Origin: Amycolatopsis lexingtonensis
GTDB taxonomy: Bacteria > Actinomycetota > Actinomycetes > Mycobacteriales > Pseudonocardiaceae
DNA length: 64,000 nucleotides
Direction of reading: 5' to 3'
Assembly (NCBI RefSeq): GCF_014873755.1
Contig: NZ_JADBEG010000001.1
Location: forward strand, 10,423,001 to 10,487,000
A program made the position numbers and the translations under genes. This document shows, one piece after another, positions 7,271-15,355 of the stretch. Numbering within the stretch: position 1 is the first letter of the stretch; each line of letters opens with the position of its first letter. The notes beneath the pieces were generated by a model that was given only the letters and a program-made list of their open reading frames with translations, ran no database searches and was not told the origin of the DNA.

Positions 7271-8467
7271 GTGCTGTTGTCGTCCCGGGGGCGCCGCGTC
7301 GGTGGGCGCGTGGCCATCGGCGTCGTGTCGACGCTGGTGCTCGCCGTCACCGGGTACGCGTGGACGCAGCTGAGCAAACTGGACGCCGGCATCGTCACCG
7401 CGGACGTCATCCCGCCCTCGGCGCAGATCGACGGCGAAGACGCGATTCCCGGCGAACCGCTCAAAGTGGCCCAGAACATCCTGCTCGTCGGGATCGACGC
7501 CCGCACCGACACCTACGGCAACCCGTTGCCGCAGAACGTGCTCGACGCCTTGCACGCCGGGAGCGGGGACGACGGCGGGGACACCACCGACACGATGATC
7601 GTCGTGCACATCCCGGCGGGCGGCGCCGCGGCCACCGCGATCTCCATCCCGCGCGATTCCTATGTGGATATCGCGGGCGGGTACGGCAAGCACAAGATCA
7701 ACTCGGCCTACAGCCGCGGCAAGAACGCTTCGATGGCCGGGTTGCGCGCCCAGGGGCTGAGCGGCCCGCAGCTGGAGGTCGCGGCGAACGCGGCGGGCGC
7801 GAAGACGGCGATCCAGACCGTCGAGAAGTTCACCGGGCTGACGATCAACCACTACGCGGCCATCAACCTCGCCGGCTTCGACGCGCTGTCGCAGGCGGTC
7901 GGCGGCGTCGAGGTCTGCCTCAAGGAGCCGGTGCACGACAGCTACTCTGGCGCGGACTTCGCGGCCGGGCCGCAGACGCTGTCCGGCGCGCAGGCCCTGG
8001 CCTTCGTCCGGCAGCGCCACGGCCTCCAGAACGGCGACCTCGACCGGATCGCGCGGCAGCAGGCGTTCCTGTCCGGGATGGCCAAGAAAGTACTGAACAC
8101 GGGCACGTTCACCGACGTCTCGAAGCTGAACTCGCTGGTCAGCGCGGTGCAAGGAGCCGTGGTCCTGGACAAGGGCTGGGACGTCCTGAGCTTCGCGCAG
8201 CAGCTGCGGGGGATGACGTCGGGCGCGATCGCGTTCGCCACCATCCCGGTGCAGAGCCTGTCGCTGCAGACGCCGTCCGACGGCGACGCGGTGAAGGTCG
8301 ACCCGGCGCAGGTCCAGCAGTTCGTGCGCACGGCGATCAGCACGCCCGCGGTGCAGGCCTCGGGCGACGACACGACCGGCGGCGTCAAGCCGGTCGCGGC
8401 GACCACCACCCGGACGCCGGACAGCAAGCAGCCGGCGACCAGTACGGCCGCCGGCTGCGTGAACTAG
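7271..8467 (+). CDS. LytR-CpsA-Psr (LCP) family cell-wall glycopolymer ligase
   Basis: The 398-residue protein has a single N-terminal membrane anchor (~12-30) and an extracytoplasmic LCP domain (~65-255). Family landmarks are ILLVGIDAR, DTTDTMIVVHI, the Arg-containing AISIPRDSYVDI that contacts the polyprenyl pyrophosphate head, HKINSAYSRG, and LAFVRQRHGLQNGDLDRIARQQ. LCP enzymes attach wall glycopolymers (arabinogalactan in mycolate-type walls) to peptidoglycan. A Thr/Ser/Ala-rich tail of ~50 residues follows. GTG start at 7271 with AAGGGGAA upstream. Confidence 0.92.
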   Translation: MLLSSRGRRVGGRVAIGVVSTLVLAVTGYAWTQLSKLDAGIVTADVIPPSAQIDGEDAIPGEPLKVAQNILLVGIDARTDTYGNPLPQNVLDALHAGSGDDGGDTTDTMIVVHIPAGGAAATAISIPRDSYVDIAGGYGKHKINSAYSRGKNASMAGLRAQGLSGPQLEVAANAAGAKTAIQTVEKFTGLTINHYAAINLAGFDALSQAVGGVEVCLKEPVHDSYSGADFAAGPQTLSGAQALAFVRQRHGLQNGDLDRIARQQAFLSGMAKKVLNTGTFTDVSKLNSLVSAVQGAVVLDKGWDVLSFAQQLRGMTSGAIAFATIPVQSLSLQTPSDGDAVKVDPAQVQQFVRTAISTPAVQASGDDTTGGVKPVAATTTRTPDSKQPATSTAAGCVN

Positions 8468-8471
8468 CCCG

Positions 8472-9662
8472 TCACACGAACGCGGACTGTCCCGTGATCG
8501 CCTTGCCGACGATCAGGGTGTTCATCTCGCGCGTGCCCTCGAACGAGTAGATCGCTTCGGCGTCGGCGAAGAACCGCGCGACGTCGTATTCGAGCACGAT
8601 CCCGTTGCCGCCGAAGATCTCCCGGCTCCAGGCGACGACCTCACGCATCCGCGAGGTGACGAACGCCTTGGCCAGCGACGACTGCTCGTCCTTGAAGATC
8701 CCGGCGTCCTGCAGGCGGGCCAGCTGCACGAGCATGCCCCACGACGCGGTGATGTTGCCGAGGCTCTTCACGAGCAGGTCCTGCACCAGCTGGAAGCGCG
8801 CGATCGGGCGGCCGAACTGCTTGCGCTCCTGCGAGTAGGCCAGCGCGGCCTCGTAGGCGCCGATCATCACGCCGAGGGCCTGCCAGGCGACGCCGCCGCG
8901 GGTGGCGCGCAGGATCTCGGCGACGTCGCGGAAGCCGTTGATGCCCTGCAGCCGGTTGGCCTCCGGCACGCGGACGTCGGTCAGGGTGATCTCGGCGTTC
9001 TCGACGATCCGGAACGCGGTCTTGCCCTGGATCTTCTCCGGCACGAAGCCCGGCGTGCCCTTCTCCACGACGAACCCCTTGACGTGGTTGTCGTCCAGGT
9101 CGCGGGCCCACACGACGACGTAGTCGGCGAAGGTCGCGTTGCCGATCCACTTCTTGGCGCCGTTGAGGATCCAGGTGTCACCCTGTCGCTGGGCGGTGGT
9201 GCGCATGCCACCGGCCACATCGGACCCGCCGAGCGGCTCGGTCATCGCGAACGCGCCGATCTTGTCCATCGCGGCCATCTCCGGCAGCCAGCGGTCGCGC
9301 TGCTCCTGGCTCCCGCCACTGTAGATGGAGTACATCGCGAGTCCGTTGTGGACACCGAAGAACGTCGCCACGGACGCGTCGGTGCGGCTCATCTCCATCG
9401 CCATCATGCCGGTGAGCAGGTGGCTGACCGCGGGCTTGTGCTCGCCATAGCCCTCGTAGGGCAGGCCGGCGAGACCGCTCTCGCGGAACATCCCGATCAG
9501 TTCCTTCGGGAAGGTGCCGGCTTCCCAGTTTTCGTTCACCAGCGGCTTGACGTCGTTCGTCATGAACTCGCGCGCCTTGACGAGCAGCTTGCGCTCGTCG
9601 TCGGGGAGCAGCGCCTCGAAGTCGTAGAAGTCGGCGGTCAGCTTGTCCTTGAGCGGTTCCAT
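8472..9662 (-). CDS. Acyl-CoA dehydrogenase (glutaryl-CoA dehydrogenase-like)
   Basis: The 396-residue flavoprotein has the three-domain ACAD layout: an N-terminal helical domain, a middle beta domain with AFAMTEPLGGSDVAGG and WILNGAKKWIGNA, and a C-terminal domain with RKQFGRPIARFQLVQ. The catalytic base is probably Glu375 in YSFEGTREM, the position used by the glutaryl-CoA dehydrogenase subgroup, and the tail GKAITGQSAFV fits the same subgroup. It is the last gene of the operon 8472-13249, one base after the dehydrogenase stop. FAD-dependent alpha,beta-desaturation of an acyl-CoA is the expected reaction; substrate unknown. Confidence 0.92.
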   Translation of the reverse strand: MEPLKDKLTADFYDFEALLPDDERKLLVKAREFMTNDVKPLVNENWEAGTFPKELIGMFRESGLAGLPYEGYGEHKPAVSHLLTGMMAMEMSRTDASVATFFGVHNGLAMYSIYSGGSQEQRDRWLPEMAAMDKIGAFAMTEPLGGSDVAGGMRTTAQRQGDTWILNGAKKWIGNATFADYVVVWARDLDDNHVKGFVVEKGTPGFVPEKIQGKTAFRIVENAEITLTDVRVPEANRLQGINGFRDVAEILRATRGGVAWQALGVMIGAYEAALAYSQERKQFGRPIARFQLVQDLLVKSLGNITASWGMLVQLARLQDAGIFKDEQSSLAKAFVTSRMREVVAWSREIFGGNGIVLEYDVARFFADAEAIYSFEGTREMNTLIVGKAITGQSAFV

Positions 9663-9663
9663 G

Positions 9664-10569
9664 TCAGTTCTCCTCCACTGCGTGCAGAACGGCGAGCTGC
9701 TTGCGGTCGCGCGTCTCGGCCAGGTCCGAGTACGTGGAGGAGCCGTAAGCGGTTTCGACGGCTTCGATCAGCCGCTCCTGCTCTTCGGGGCTCTGGCTGG
9801 GATTGCCCAGCCCGGCCCACATCTTCTTCATCGACTTGCCGATGTGCTCGGCCATGTGCCGGTAGCCACCGGGGCCACCGCCGAGGTGCGAGCCGAGGAA
9901 CGGCCCGACCGTGGCCCAGCGGATGCCGAGCGAGTTCGTGATGACCTTGTCGAGTTCTTCCGGCGTCACGACACCCTGTTCGACGAGGTAGATCGCCTCG
10001 CGGCTGAGCGCGTTCTGCAGCCGGTTGCCGACGAAGCCGGGCATTTCCTTGCGCTCCACGACCGGCGTCCGGCCGAGGGAGGTGTAGAACGCGACGGCCC
10101 GCTCGACCGACTCGTCGCTGGTGCGCTCGCCGGGGACGACCTCGACCAGCGGGATCAGGTGCGGCGGGTTGAACGGGTGTCCGATGAGGACCCGGCTGCC
10201 GTCGATCTCGCCGGTGAACGCCGTCGAGGGGATGGCGCTCGACGAGCTCAGCAGCAGCGCGTGTTCCGGAGCTTCTTCGACGAGCTGCTTGAACAGGCCC
10301 TTCTTGAACTCGACGTTCTCCGGCCCGTTCTCCTGCACGACGTCCGCCGCTTTCACTGATTCAGTGACGCTTTCGGCGATGCTCACCCGGCTCGCCAGTT
10401 CGGCGGCGGTGGTACCCAGGTGCGGCGCGAACGTCTTCAGCGCTTCGGCGACGGCGTCGGCGAGATCCGGGCGGGGGTCGGTGACCCGGACGGTCAGGCC
10501 GTGGTGGGCGAACAGAGCCGTCCAGGACAGGCCGATGGTGCCGGCGCCGATGACTGCGGCGTTCTTCAT
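9664..10569 (-). CDS. 3-hydroxyacyl-CoA dehydrogenase family protein
   Basis: The 301-residue NAD-dependent enzyme has an N-terminal Rossmann domain (AAVIGAGTIGLSW, residues ~4-16), a catalytic GHPFNPPHLIPLVEVVPG segment (~136-153) containing the His, and a C-terminal helical dimerisation domain from ~190. Family alternatives include 3-hydroxybutyryl-CoA, L-gulonate/lambda-crystallin and carnitine dehydrogenases; the single C-terminal domain and GTIGLSW fingerprint fit the lambda-crystallin/carnitine-dehydrogenase branch. Its ATG overlaps the stop of the decarboxylase gene by 4 bp. Confidence 0.9.
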   Translation of the reverse strand: MKNAAVIGAGTIGLSWTALFAHHGLTVRVTDPRPDLADAVAEALKTFAPHLGTTAAELASRVSIAESVTESVKAADVVQENGPENVEFKKGLFKQLVEEAPEHALLLSSSSAIPSTAFTGEIDGSRVLIGHPFNPPHLIPLVEVVPGERTSDESVERAVAFYTSLGRTPVVERKEMPGFVGNRLQNALSREAIYLVEQGVVTPEELDKVITNSLGIRWATVGPFLGSHLGGGPGGYRHMAEHIGKSMKKMWAGLGNPSQSPEEQERLIEAVETAYGSSTYSDLAETRDRKQLAVLHAVEEN

Positions 10570-11312
10570 GACTGCGCTCCCTTCAGGTAGTCGAAGACCG
10601 GCTTGACCGGGGCGAGCGTCAGGTCGGTGCGGATGTGGCTCGCGGAGACGACCTCCAGCACCGGCAGGTCTGCCAGCGGGGCCAGGACGTGCTGGAACAG
10701 CTGCAGCCGCGCGGGGCCGGTGTAGGCCTCCTTGACCACGACGTCGGTGATCTCGGTGCGGACCAGTTCCTGCACCCGCGGCGCGCCGTCGTAGCCCGGG
10801 ATCGTCTTGAGCATGAACGTCGGGACGGTGATCTGCCGTTCGGCTTCGCGGGCGTCCAGTTCGTGGTGCTTGTAGCCCATGGTCGCGGTGGCCACCCGGA
10901 GCGTCCCGTAGTCCAAAGTGCCCACCAGGACACCGTTGTCGACATAGAGGTTCGGGCTGCCGACCGTCTTCGGGTACGCGCTGACCTCGCGCCCGGACGC
11001 CGTCGCGGGGAAGTTGTCGAGGTACATCGCGTGCAGGTACTCGCCGCGCTCGCCGTCGAGGCTGACCTCGATCGCCTGGCCGGACTCGGTGTACGGGCCG
11101 TAGCCGGAGACGTCGCCCATCTTCATGACTTCGAAGCGCACCAACGGTTCTTCGACCTTCAGCGGCTCCGGGACGACCGCGCGCAGGGCGTCGGCGTCGG
11201 TCCGGTAGACGATGTTCAGGTACTCGCGGTCGGTGAACCTCGGGACCACGGGCGCGAACGCCGGGGCGGTCAGGGGAGTGGTCACGTGCCTGCGGACTTC
11301 GTCGATCTTCAT
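10566..11312 (-). CDS. Acetoacetate decarboxylase-like protein
   Basis: The 248-residue protein has the ADC fold signatures: YLNIVYRTDADALRAVVPEPL near the N-terminus, GPYTESGQAIEV, and a catalytic-loop sequence REVSAYPKTVGSPNLY in which the Lys of YPK is the expected Schiff-base residue. In classical ADC the next residue is a second Lys that lowers the pKa; here it is Thr. ATG at 11312 is preferred to an upstream GTG-type extension, two bases after the hydratase stop. Expected role: beta-keto-acid decarboxylation or a related Schiff-base reaction. Confidence 0.87.
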   Translation of the reverse strand: MKIDEVRRHVTTPLTAPAFAPVVPRFTDREYLNIVYRTDADALRAVVPEPLKVEEPLVRFEVMKMGDVSGYGPYTESGQAIEVSLDGERGEYLHAMYLDNFPATASGREVSAYPKTVGSPNLYVDNGVLVGTLDYGTLRVATATMGYKHHELDAREAERQITVPTFMLKTIPGYDGAPRVQELVRTEITDVVVKEAYTGPARLQLFQHVLAPLADLPVLEVVSASHIRTDLTLAPVKPVFDYLKGAQS

Positions 11313-11314
11313 GG

Positions 11315-12058
11315 TTATTCGCCTGTCCACTTCGGAGCGCGGCGCTCGGCGAAGGCGGTCATGCCCTCGCGGACGTCGGCGGACTGCATCAGCTTCTTGA
11401 TTTCCTCGCGCTGCACGGCTCGGGGATCCGCGGCCCGCACGATCTTCTTGACGGCGGCGAGCGCGAGCGGCGCGTTCTCCGCGAGCTTCTCGGCCAGCTG
11501 CAGCGCGACGGCGGCGGCGTCACCGCTCGGCGTCACGCGGTTGACCAGGCCCAGCTCCCCGGCGCGGCGGCCGGTGACCGGCTCGCCGGTGAGGAGGAAC
11601 TCCATCGCGAGGTGGTGCGGGATCCGCTTCGGCAGCCGGAGCACGCCGCCGCCCGCGGCGATCAGGCCGCGCTTGACCTCGGGGAGGCCGAACTTCGCAT
11701 CTTCGGCGGCGACGATCAGGTCGCAGCCCAGCGCCAGTTCGAACCCGCCGCCCATCGCGAACCCTTCGACGGCGGCGATCAGGGGCTTGCTCAGCTCGGC
11801 TTCGGTCAGGCCTCCGAACCCGCGTCCCGGGATCTCCGGGGACTCGCCCTTGAGCGCGGCCTTGAGGTCCATGCCGGCGCTGAAGGTGTTCTCGGCGCCG
11901 GTCAGGACACCGGCCCGCAGCGCGGGGTCGGCTTCCAGTTCGTCGAGGGCCGCGGCCAGCCCGGCCGCGACGGCGGCGTTCACCGCGTTGCGGGCCTGGG
12001 GCCGGTCGATCGTGATCAGCAGGGTGCCGCCGATCCGTTCGGTGCGTACTTCACTCAT
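11315..12058 (-). CDS. Enoyl-CoA hydratase/isomerase (crotonase) family
   Basis: The 247-residue crotonase-fold protein carries LITIDRPQARNAVN, the oxyanion-hole segments FSAGMDLKAALKG and EGFAMGGGFELALGCD, and GLPEVKRGLIAAGGG with the usual catalytic Glu. The loop is compatible with hydration or with crotonobetainyl-CoA-type chemistry. ATG at 12058; the frame extends slightly upstream without a ribosome-binding site. Second gene of the operon, 48 bp after the CoA-transferase stop and two bases before the decarboxylase start. Confidence 0.9.
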   Translation of the reverse strand: MSEVRTERIGGTLLITIDRPQARNAVNAAVAAGLAAALDELEADPALRAGVLTGAENTFSAGMDLKAALKGESPEIPGRGFGGLTEAELSKPLIAAVEGFAMGGGFELALGCDLIVAAEDAKFGLPEVKRGLIAAGGGVLRLPKRIPHHLAMEFLLTGEPVTGRRAGELGLVNRVTPSGDAAAVALQLAEKLAENAPLALAAVKKIVRAADPRAVQREEIKKLMQSADVREGMTAFAERRAPKWTGE

Positions 12059-12106
12059 GACTTCACACTTCCTTGACGCCACTTTCGTCGGGAAAGATGC
12101 GTTGGT

Positions 12107-13249
12107 CTAGACCAGCTCGGCGAGGACTTCGGCGGTGTCCTGGCCGGCCAGCGGGGCCAGGCGGCGGATCGAGCCGGGCGTCGCGGAGAACTTCACCGGG
12201 ATGCCGACCGTGCGGATGGTGCCCTCGCTCGGGTGCTCGACGGTGTCGAGCAGGTGGCCGTCGCGGACGTAGGGGTCCTCGTGCGCGCGGTCCAGTTCGA
12301 GCACCGGCGCCATCGGGATGCTGTGCTTCGCGCAGACTTCGGCCCACTCCGCGGTGGTCAGCGCCGGTGCGCAGGCGGCGATCTGCTCGGTCAGCCACTC
12401 GTTGTCGGCGCGGTCGATGGCTTCGCCGTTGACGCGCGGGTCTTCGGCGAGGTCGGGGCGTCCGGCGGCGGCGAAGAAGTCGCGGAAGTTCTTCGGGTTG
12501 TAGGGGATGACGCAGGCGAGGCCGTCCTTCGTGTGGACCGCGGCGTGCCCCTTCGTCATCGACAGCCCGAACCCGGTGGGGCCCTCGGCCGGCTCGTAGG
12601 TGTGCCCGGCGAGGTGCTCGACCAGGTTGAACGCGAGCAGCGTGTCGGTCATCGGGATCTCGATCTGCTGGCCCTCGCCGGTCTTGTCGCGGTGGACCAG
12701 CGCGGCGAGCACGCTGTAGGCGATGGTCAGCGACGAGACCTTGTCGCCGATGATCGTCGGCAGGTAGACGGGCTGGCCCAGCGCGCGGTTGGCCACGTCG
12801 ACCAGGCCGGAGGAGGCCTGCACGGTCTCGTCGTAGGCGGCGTTGCCGGCCTGCGGGGAGTCGCCGCGGAAGCCCTGCGCGTGGGCGTAGACCAGCCGCG
12901 GGTTGCGCTCGGCGACGTCGGCGTAGTTCAGGCCGAGGCGGCTCAGCGCGCCGGGGCGCATGTTGGTGATCAGCACGTCGGCGGTGTCGATCAGCTTGAG
13001 GGCCTGCTCGCGTTCGGCGTCGTCCTTGAGGTTGAGGGCCACGCTGCGCTTGTTGCGGTTCACGTTCAGGTTCAGCGCGGTCATGCCCGGCGTGGTGCGG
13101 TACTGCCCGACGCGGACGGTGTCCGCGGGGGACTCGATCTTGATCACGTCGGCGCCCAGGTCGCCCAGGATCTGGGCCGCGTACGGGCCCATCACCACGG
13201 TCGAGAGGTCGATCACGCGCACGCCGTCCAGGGGGCCGGTGCTGTTCAT
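12107..13249 (-). CDS. CaiB/BaiF-type class III CoA-transferase
   Basis: The 380-residue protein opens GPLDGVRVIDLSTVVMGPYAA and includes LGADVIKIE, NKRSVALNLKD, and YDETVQASSGLVD, where the Asp is the expected acyl-anhydride-forming nucleophile of formyl-CoA/CaiB transferases. It is the first gene of the five-gene operon and probably activates the pathway substrate as a CoA thioester. GAAAGGACG precedes the ATG. The 117-bp region upstream contains the 13332-13366 palindrome. Confidence 0.93.
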   Translation of the reverse strand: MNSTGPLDGVRVIDLSTVVMGPYAAQILGDLGADVIKIESPADTVRVGQYRTTPGMTALNLNVNRNKRSVALNLKDDAEREQALKLIDTADVLITNMRPGALSRLGLNYADVAERNPRLVYAHAQGFRGDSPQAGNAAYDETVQASSGLVDVANRALGQPVYLPTIIGDKVSSLTIAYSVLAALVHRDKTGEGQQIEIPMTDTLLAFNLVEHLAGHTYEPAEGPTGFGLSMTKGHAAVHTKDGLACVIPYNPKNFRDFFAAAGRPDLAEDPRVNGEAIDRADNEWLTEQIAACAPALTTAEWAEVCAKHSIPMAPVLELDRAHEDPYVRDGHLLDTVEHPSEGTIRTVGIPVKFSATPGSIRRLAPLAGQDTAEVLAELV

Positions 13250-13331
13250 CGTTCGTCCTTTCGCGCCTTGCTGTTTCGCTCTACTTACGAAGCTAATAGC
13301 GTGGGCGGCGAAAGGGAATGATCATGATGCG

Positions 13332-13366
13332 AACAATGGTATGACTCTGGCGGTCATACCATTGTT
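13332..13366. promoter_or_regulatory. Perfect 14-bp palindrome between LysR gene and CoA-transferase operon
   Basis: Arms AACAATGGTATGAC (13332-13345) and its exact complement (13353-13366) flank a 7-base centre. The site is unusually AT-rich for the region and begins right after the LysR stop codon (13367-13369), about 83 bp upstream of the operon start. Lack of a T-run favours an operator for the LysR protein over a terminator, but a hairpin at the end of the LysR mRNA cannot be excluded. Confidence 0.6.
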
Positions 13367-14272
13367 CTAGCTGGTGAGGGGTTCGGCGAAGATCTCTTTC
13401 GCGGCGTCGACGAGCTTCCGCAGGTCGCCGTCGGTGCGATCGCGCCGCCAGAGCAGGCCGGTGTCCAGCTGGGGGCGGAAGTCGCTGAAGGGCAGCACGA
13501 TGACGTTGTCGAGCCGGTAGCCGTGCATGGGCGACTTCTCGTCGAGCATGGAAATGGAAAACGCCTCACCACTGGAAATGATTTCGGACGTCCCGCCGTA
13601 CCCGGTGTTGGTCAACCGGATGCGTTTCTTGACGCCGAGCTCGCTCAATTGGTGGTCCAGCTGGTCGAAATAGGCCGGGACGATTTCCTCCGGCGAGGCG
13701 ACGTACGGGAAGTCGGCCAGCTCGGCCAGGCTGACGGAGTCCCGCCCGGCGAACAGCTCGGCGGGCACGACGGCCCCGAGCCGTTCGGTCATGACGGGCA
13801 GCTGCTCCAGCGCCGGATCGGTGACCGGCAGCCGTGCCAGCGCGAGGGCGAGCTTGCCCTCGTGCACGCCCTGCACGAGATCGGCGGTGGTCCCGGGCCA
13901 GCGTTTGAGCTCGTATTCGTCCCGGACCCGCTCGGCGAGCGCCTTGACGCGTTCCCGCAGATCGGGGTGCACCCCGGCCGGCATCCCGAGGAAAACGGTC
14001 CGCCGCTGCGGCTTGGTCGCCTCGGCGAGCTTCCACGGGATGGCACCGACCTGTTCGAGCACGTCTCGCGCGAGGGGCAGCAGCGCGGTCCCGGCGTCGG
14101 TGAGGGTGACGTGGTGGGTGCTGCGGTCGAACAGCCGCTGCCCGAGCTCGTGCTCGAGGTCCTTGATCCGCTGCGACAGCGGCGACGCGGCCATGTGCAG
14201 CTTCCGCGCGGCGGCGGAGAAGTTCAGCTCCTCGGCGACCGCGACGAAGTAGCGCAGGTGCAGCATCTCCAT
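13367..14272 (-). CDS. LysR family transcriptional regulator of the CoA-transferase operon
   Basis: The 301-residue protein has the LysR winged HTH at 1-60 (LRYFVAVAEELNFSAAARKL, SPLSQRIKDLEHELG) and a two-lobed effector domain from ~90 (RRTVFLGMPAGVH). It lies directly upstream of, and in the same direction as, the five-gene catabolic operon with a 14-bp palindrome between, so the operon is its likely target. ATG 14272; a second ATG two codons in is an alternative. Confidence 0.92.
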   Translation of the reverse strand: MEMLHLRYFVAVAEELNFSAAARKLHMAASPLSQRIKDLEHELGQRLFDRSTHHVTLTDAGTALLPLARDVLEQVGAIPWKLAEATKPQRRTVFLGMPAGVHPDLRERVKALAERVRDEYELKRWPGTTADLVQGVHEGKLALALARLPVTDPALEQLPVMTERLGAVVPAELFAGRDSVSLAELADFPYVASPEEIVPAYFDQLDHQLSELGVKKRIRLTNTGYGGTSEIISSGEAFSISMLDEKSPMHGYRLDNVIVLPFSDFRPQLDTGLLWRRDRTDGDLRKLVDAAKEIFAEPLTS

Positions 14273-14318
14273 GCCCCGACCCTACGGCCCGCCCGCGTCG
14301 TCCACCCGGGACGCGTGA

Positions 14319-14861
14319 TCAACTGGCCGACACGCCTCGGCGGACCAGGTCCAGGAGGTGGCCGGCGCGGTCCGAAGCGCCGGAGAGCGCGATGCCGGTG
14401 GCGAGCAGGACGAGGTCGAGGGCCTGGGTGTCGGCAGTGACGGCTCCGGCCGCCTTCGCGCGGTCCACCAGGGCCGCGGCCGTCTCGTTCACCGTCGCGT
14501 GCCACTGGGCGAACAGCGTTTCGTGGTCGCCGGCCGGCGTGGTCAGCGACAGGGCGAGATCGCGCTTGTCCCGGACGTGCTCGACGAACGCCGCCAGCCA
14601 CGCGAACAGCTCCGCGCCGGGGTCGGCCGAGTCGAGACGCGCGTTCCCCGTCAGCGCGGCGACTTCGCTCGCGTACACGGCGATGACCAGCTCGCGACGG
14701 CTGGGGAAGTGCCGGTACATCGTCGCGTTGCCGATGCCCGCGCGCCGGGCGACGCGGTCGAGCGGCGCGTCCGGGCCGTCCTCGGCGAACACCTCCTTCG
14801 CCGCGGCCAGGAGTAGCGCGTGGTTGTCGCGGGCGTCGGATCGACGGGCTCGTGGGGGCAT
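14319..14861 (-). CDS. TetR family transcriptional regulator
   Basis: The 180-residue protein has an N-terminal HTH at ~10-55 (LLLAAAKEVFAEDGPDAPLD, then GIGNATMYRHFPSRREL) and an all-helical ligand domain. ATG at 14861 follows AAGGAG. It is divergent from a SnoaL-like gene, with two copies of an AACCGGGGA-type palindrome in the 80-bp gap, so it probably represses both genes. The ligand domain has the TetR_C shape seen in repressors of small oxidoreductases. Confidence 0.92.
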   Translation of the reverse strand: MPPRARRSDARDNHALLLAAAKEVFAEDGPDAPLDRVARRAGIGNATMYRHFPSRRELVIAVYASEVAALTGNARLDSADPGAELFAWLAAFVEHVRDKRDLALSLTTPAGDHETLFAQWHATVNETAAALVDRAKAAGAVTADTQALDLVLLATGIALSGASDRAGHLLDLVRRGVSAS

Positions 14862-14874
14862 CGCGCTCCTTGCC

Positions 14875-14930
14875 AACCGGGGAGTTCCCCGGTTAGCGTA
14901 GTCGCACTCTAACCGGGGAACTCCCCACTT
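14875..14930. promoter_or_regulatory. Two TetR operators (AACCGGGGA-type palindromes)
   Basis: Site 1 (14875-14894) reads AACCGGGGAGTTCCCCGGTT, palindromic except for the central two bases. Site 2 (14911-14930) reads AACCGGGGAACTCCCCACTT, with an intact left half and a degraded right half. They are 36 bp apart start to start and occupy most of the divergent promoter region between the TetR and SnoaL-like genes. Confidence 0.8.
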
Positions 14931-14941
14931 AAGGAGCGAGC

Positions 14942-15355
14942 ATGGATGCCGCCGAAGTCCACCGCCGGCTGGTCGCGCTGACGCCGTTCACGGCCGAGAG
15001 CGTCGCGGAAGGCCTGCGCTACATCGACCCGGACGTCGTCGACCACCGCGGCGGCGCCGGTGGCGACCACCACGGCATCGACGCCTGGCGGGCGAAGTGG
15101 GAAGCCATGCTGGACGGCGGGATCTTCGCCGGTTTCCGCGACATCGGCGTGCGGGTCGAGCAGAACGTCGCCGACGGCGAGTTCTCGGTGAACCGCTACA
15201 CGAGCACGAGAACGGAGATCGCGAGCGGCCGCCGCTACGCCGTGACCAGCATGGACATGATCCGCATCCGCGACGGCCGGGTGGTCGAGCACTGGGCCCT
15301 GATGGACGTCACCGCCCGGGCGGCCCAGCTGGCACCAGGGGGAACGTCATCGTGA
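14942..15355 (+). CDS. SnoaL-like / NTF2-fold protein
   Basis: The 137-residue protein has the alpha+beta cone pattern of SnoaL-like proteins: an N-terminal helix, YIDPDVVDHRGG, WRAKWEAMLDGGIFAGFRDI, and a C-terminal SMDMIRIRDGRVVEHWALMDV strand pair. Such small proteins are isomerases, hydrolases or ligand binders; the substrate is unknown. AAGGAG precedes the ATG. It is probably repressed by the divergent TetR. The last 47 bp overlap the 3' end of the convergent histidine kinase gene. Confidence 0.85.
   Translation: MDAAEVHRRLVALTPFTAESVAEGLRYIDPDVVDHRGGAGGDHHGIDAWRAKWEAMLDGGIFAGFRDIGVRVEQNVADGEFSVNRYTSTRTEIASGRRYAVTSMDMIRIRDGRVVEHWALMDVTARAAQLAPGGTSS

Noticed and set aside
15309..15355. 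47-bp tail-to-tail overlap of the histidine kinase and SnoaL-like genes as a sign of a mis-called stop
   Set aside because: Both C-termini look normal for their families, and short convergent overlaps are common in high-GC actinomycetes.
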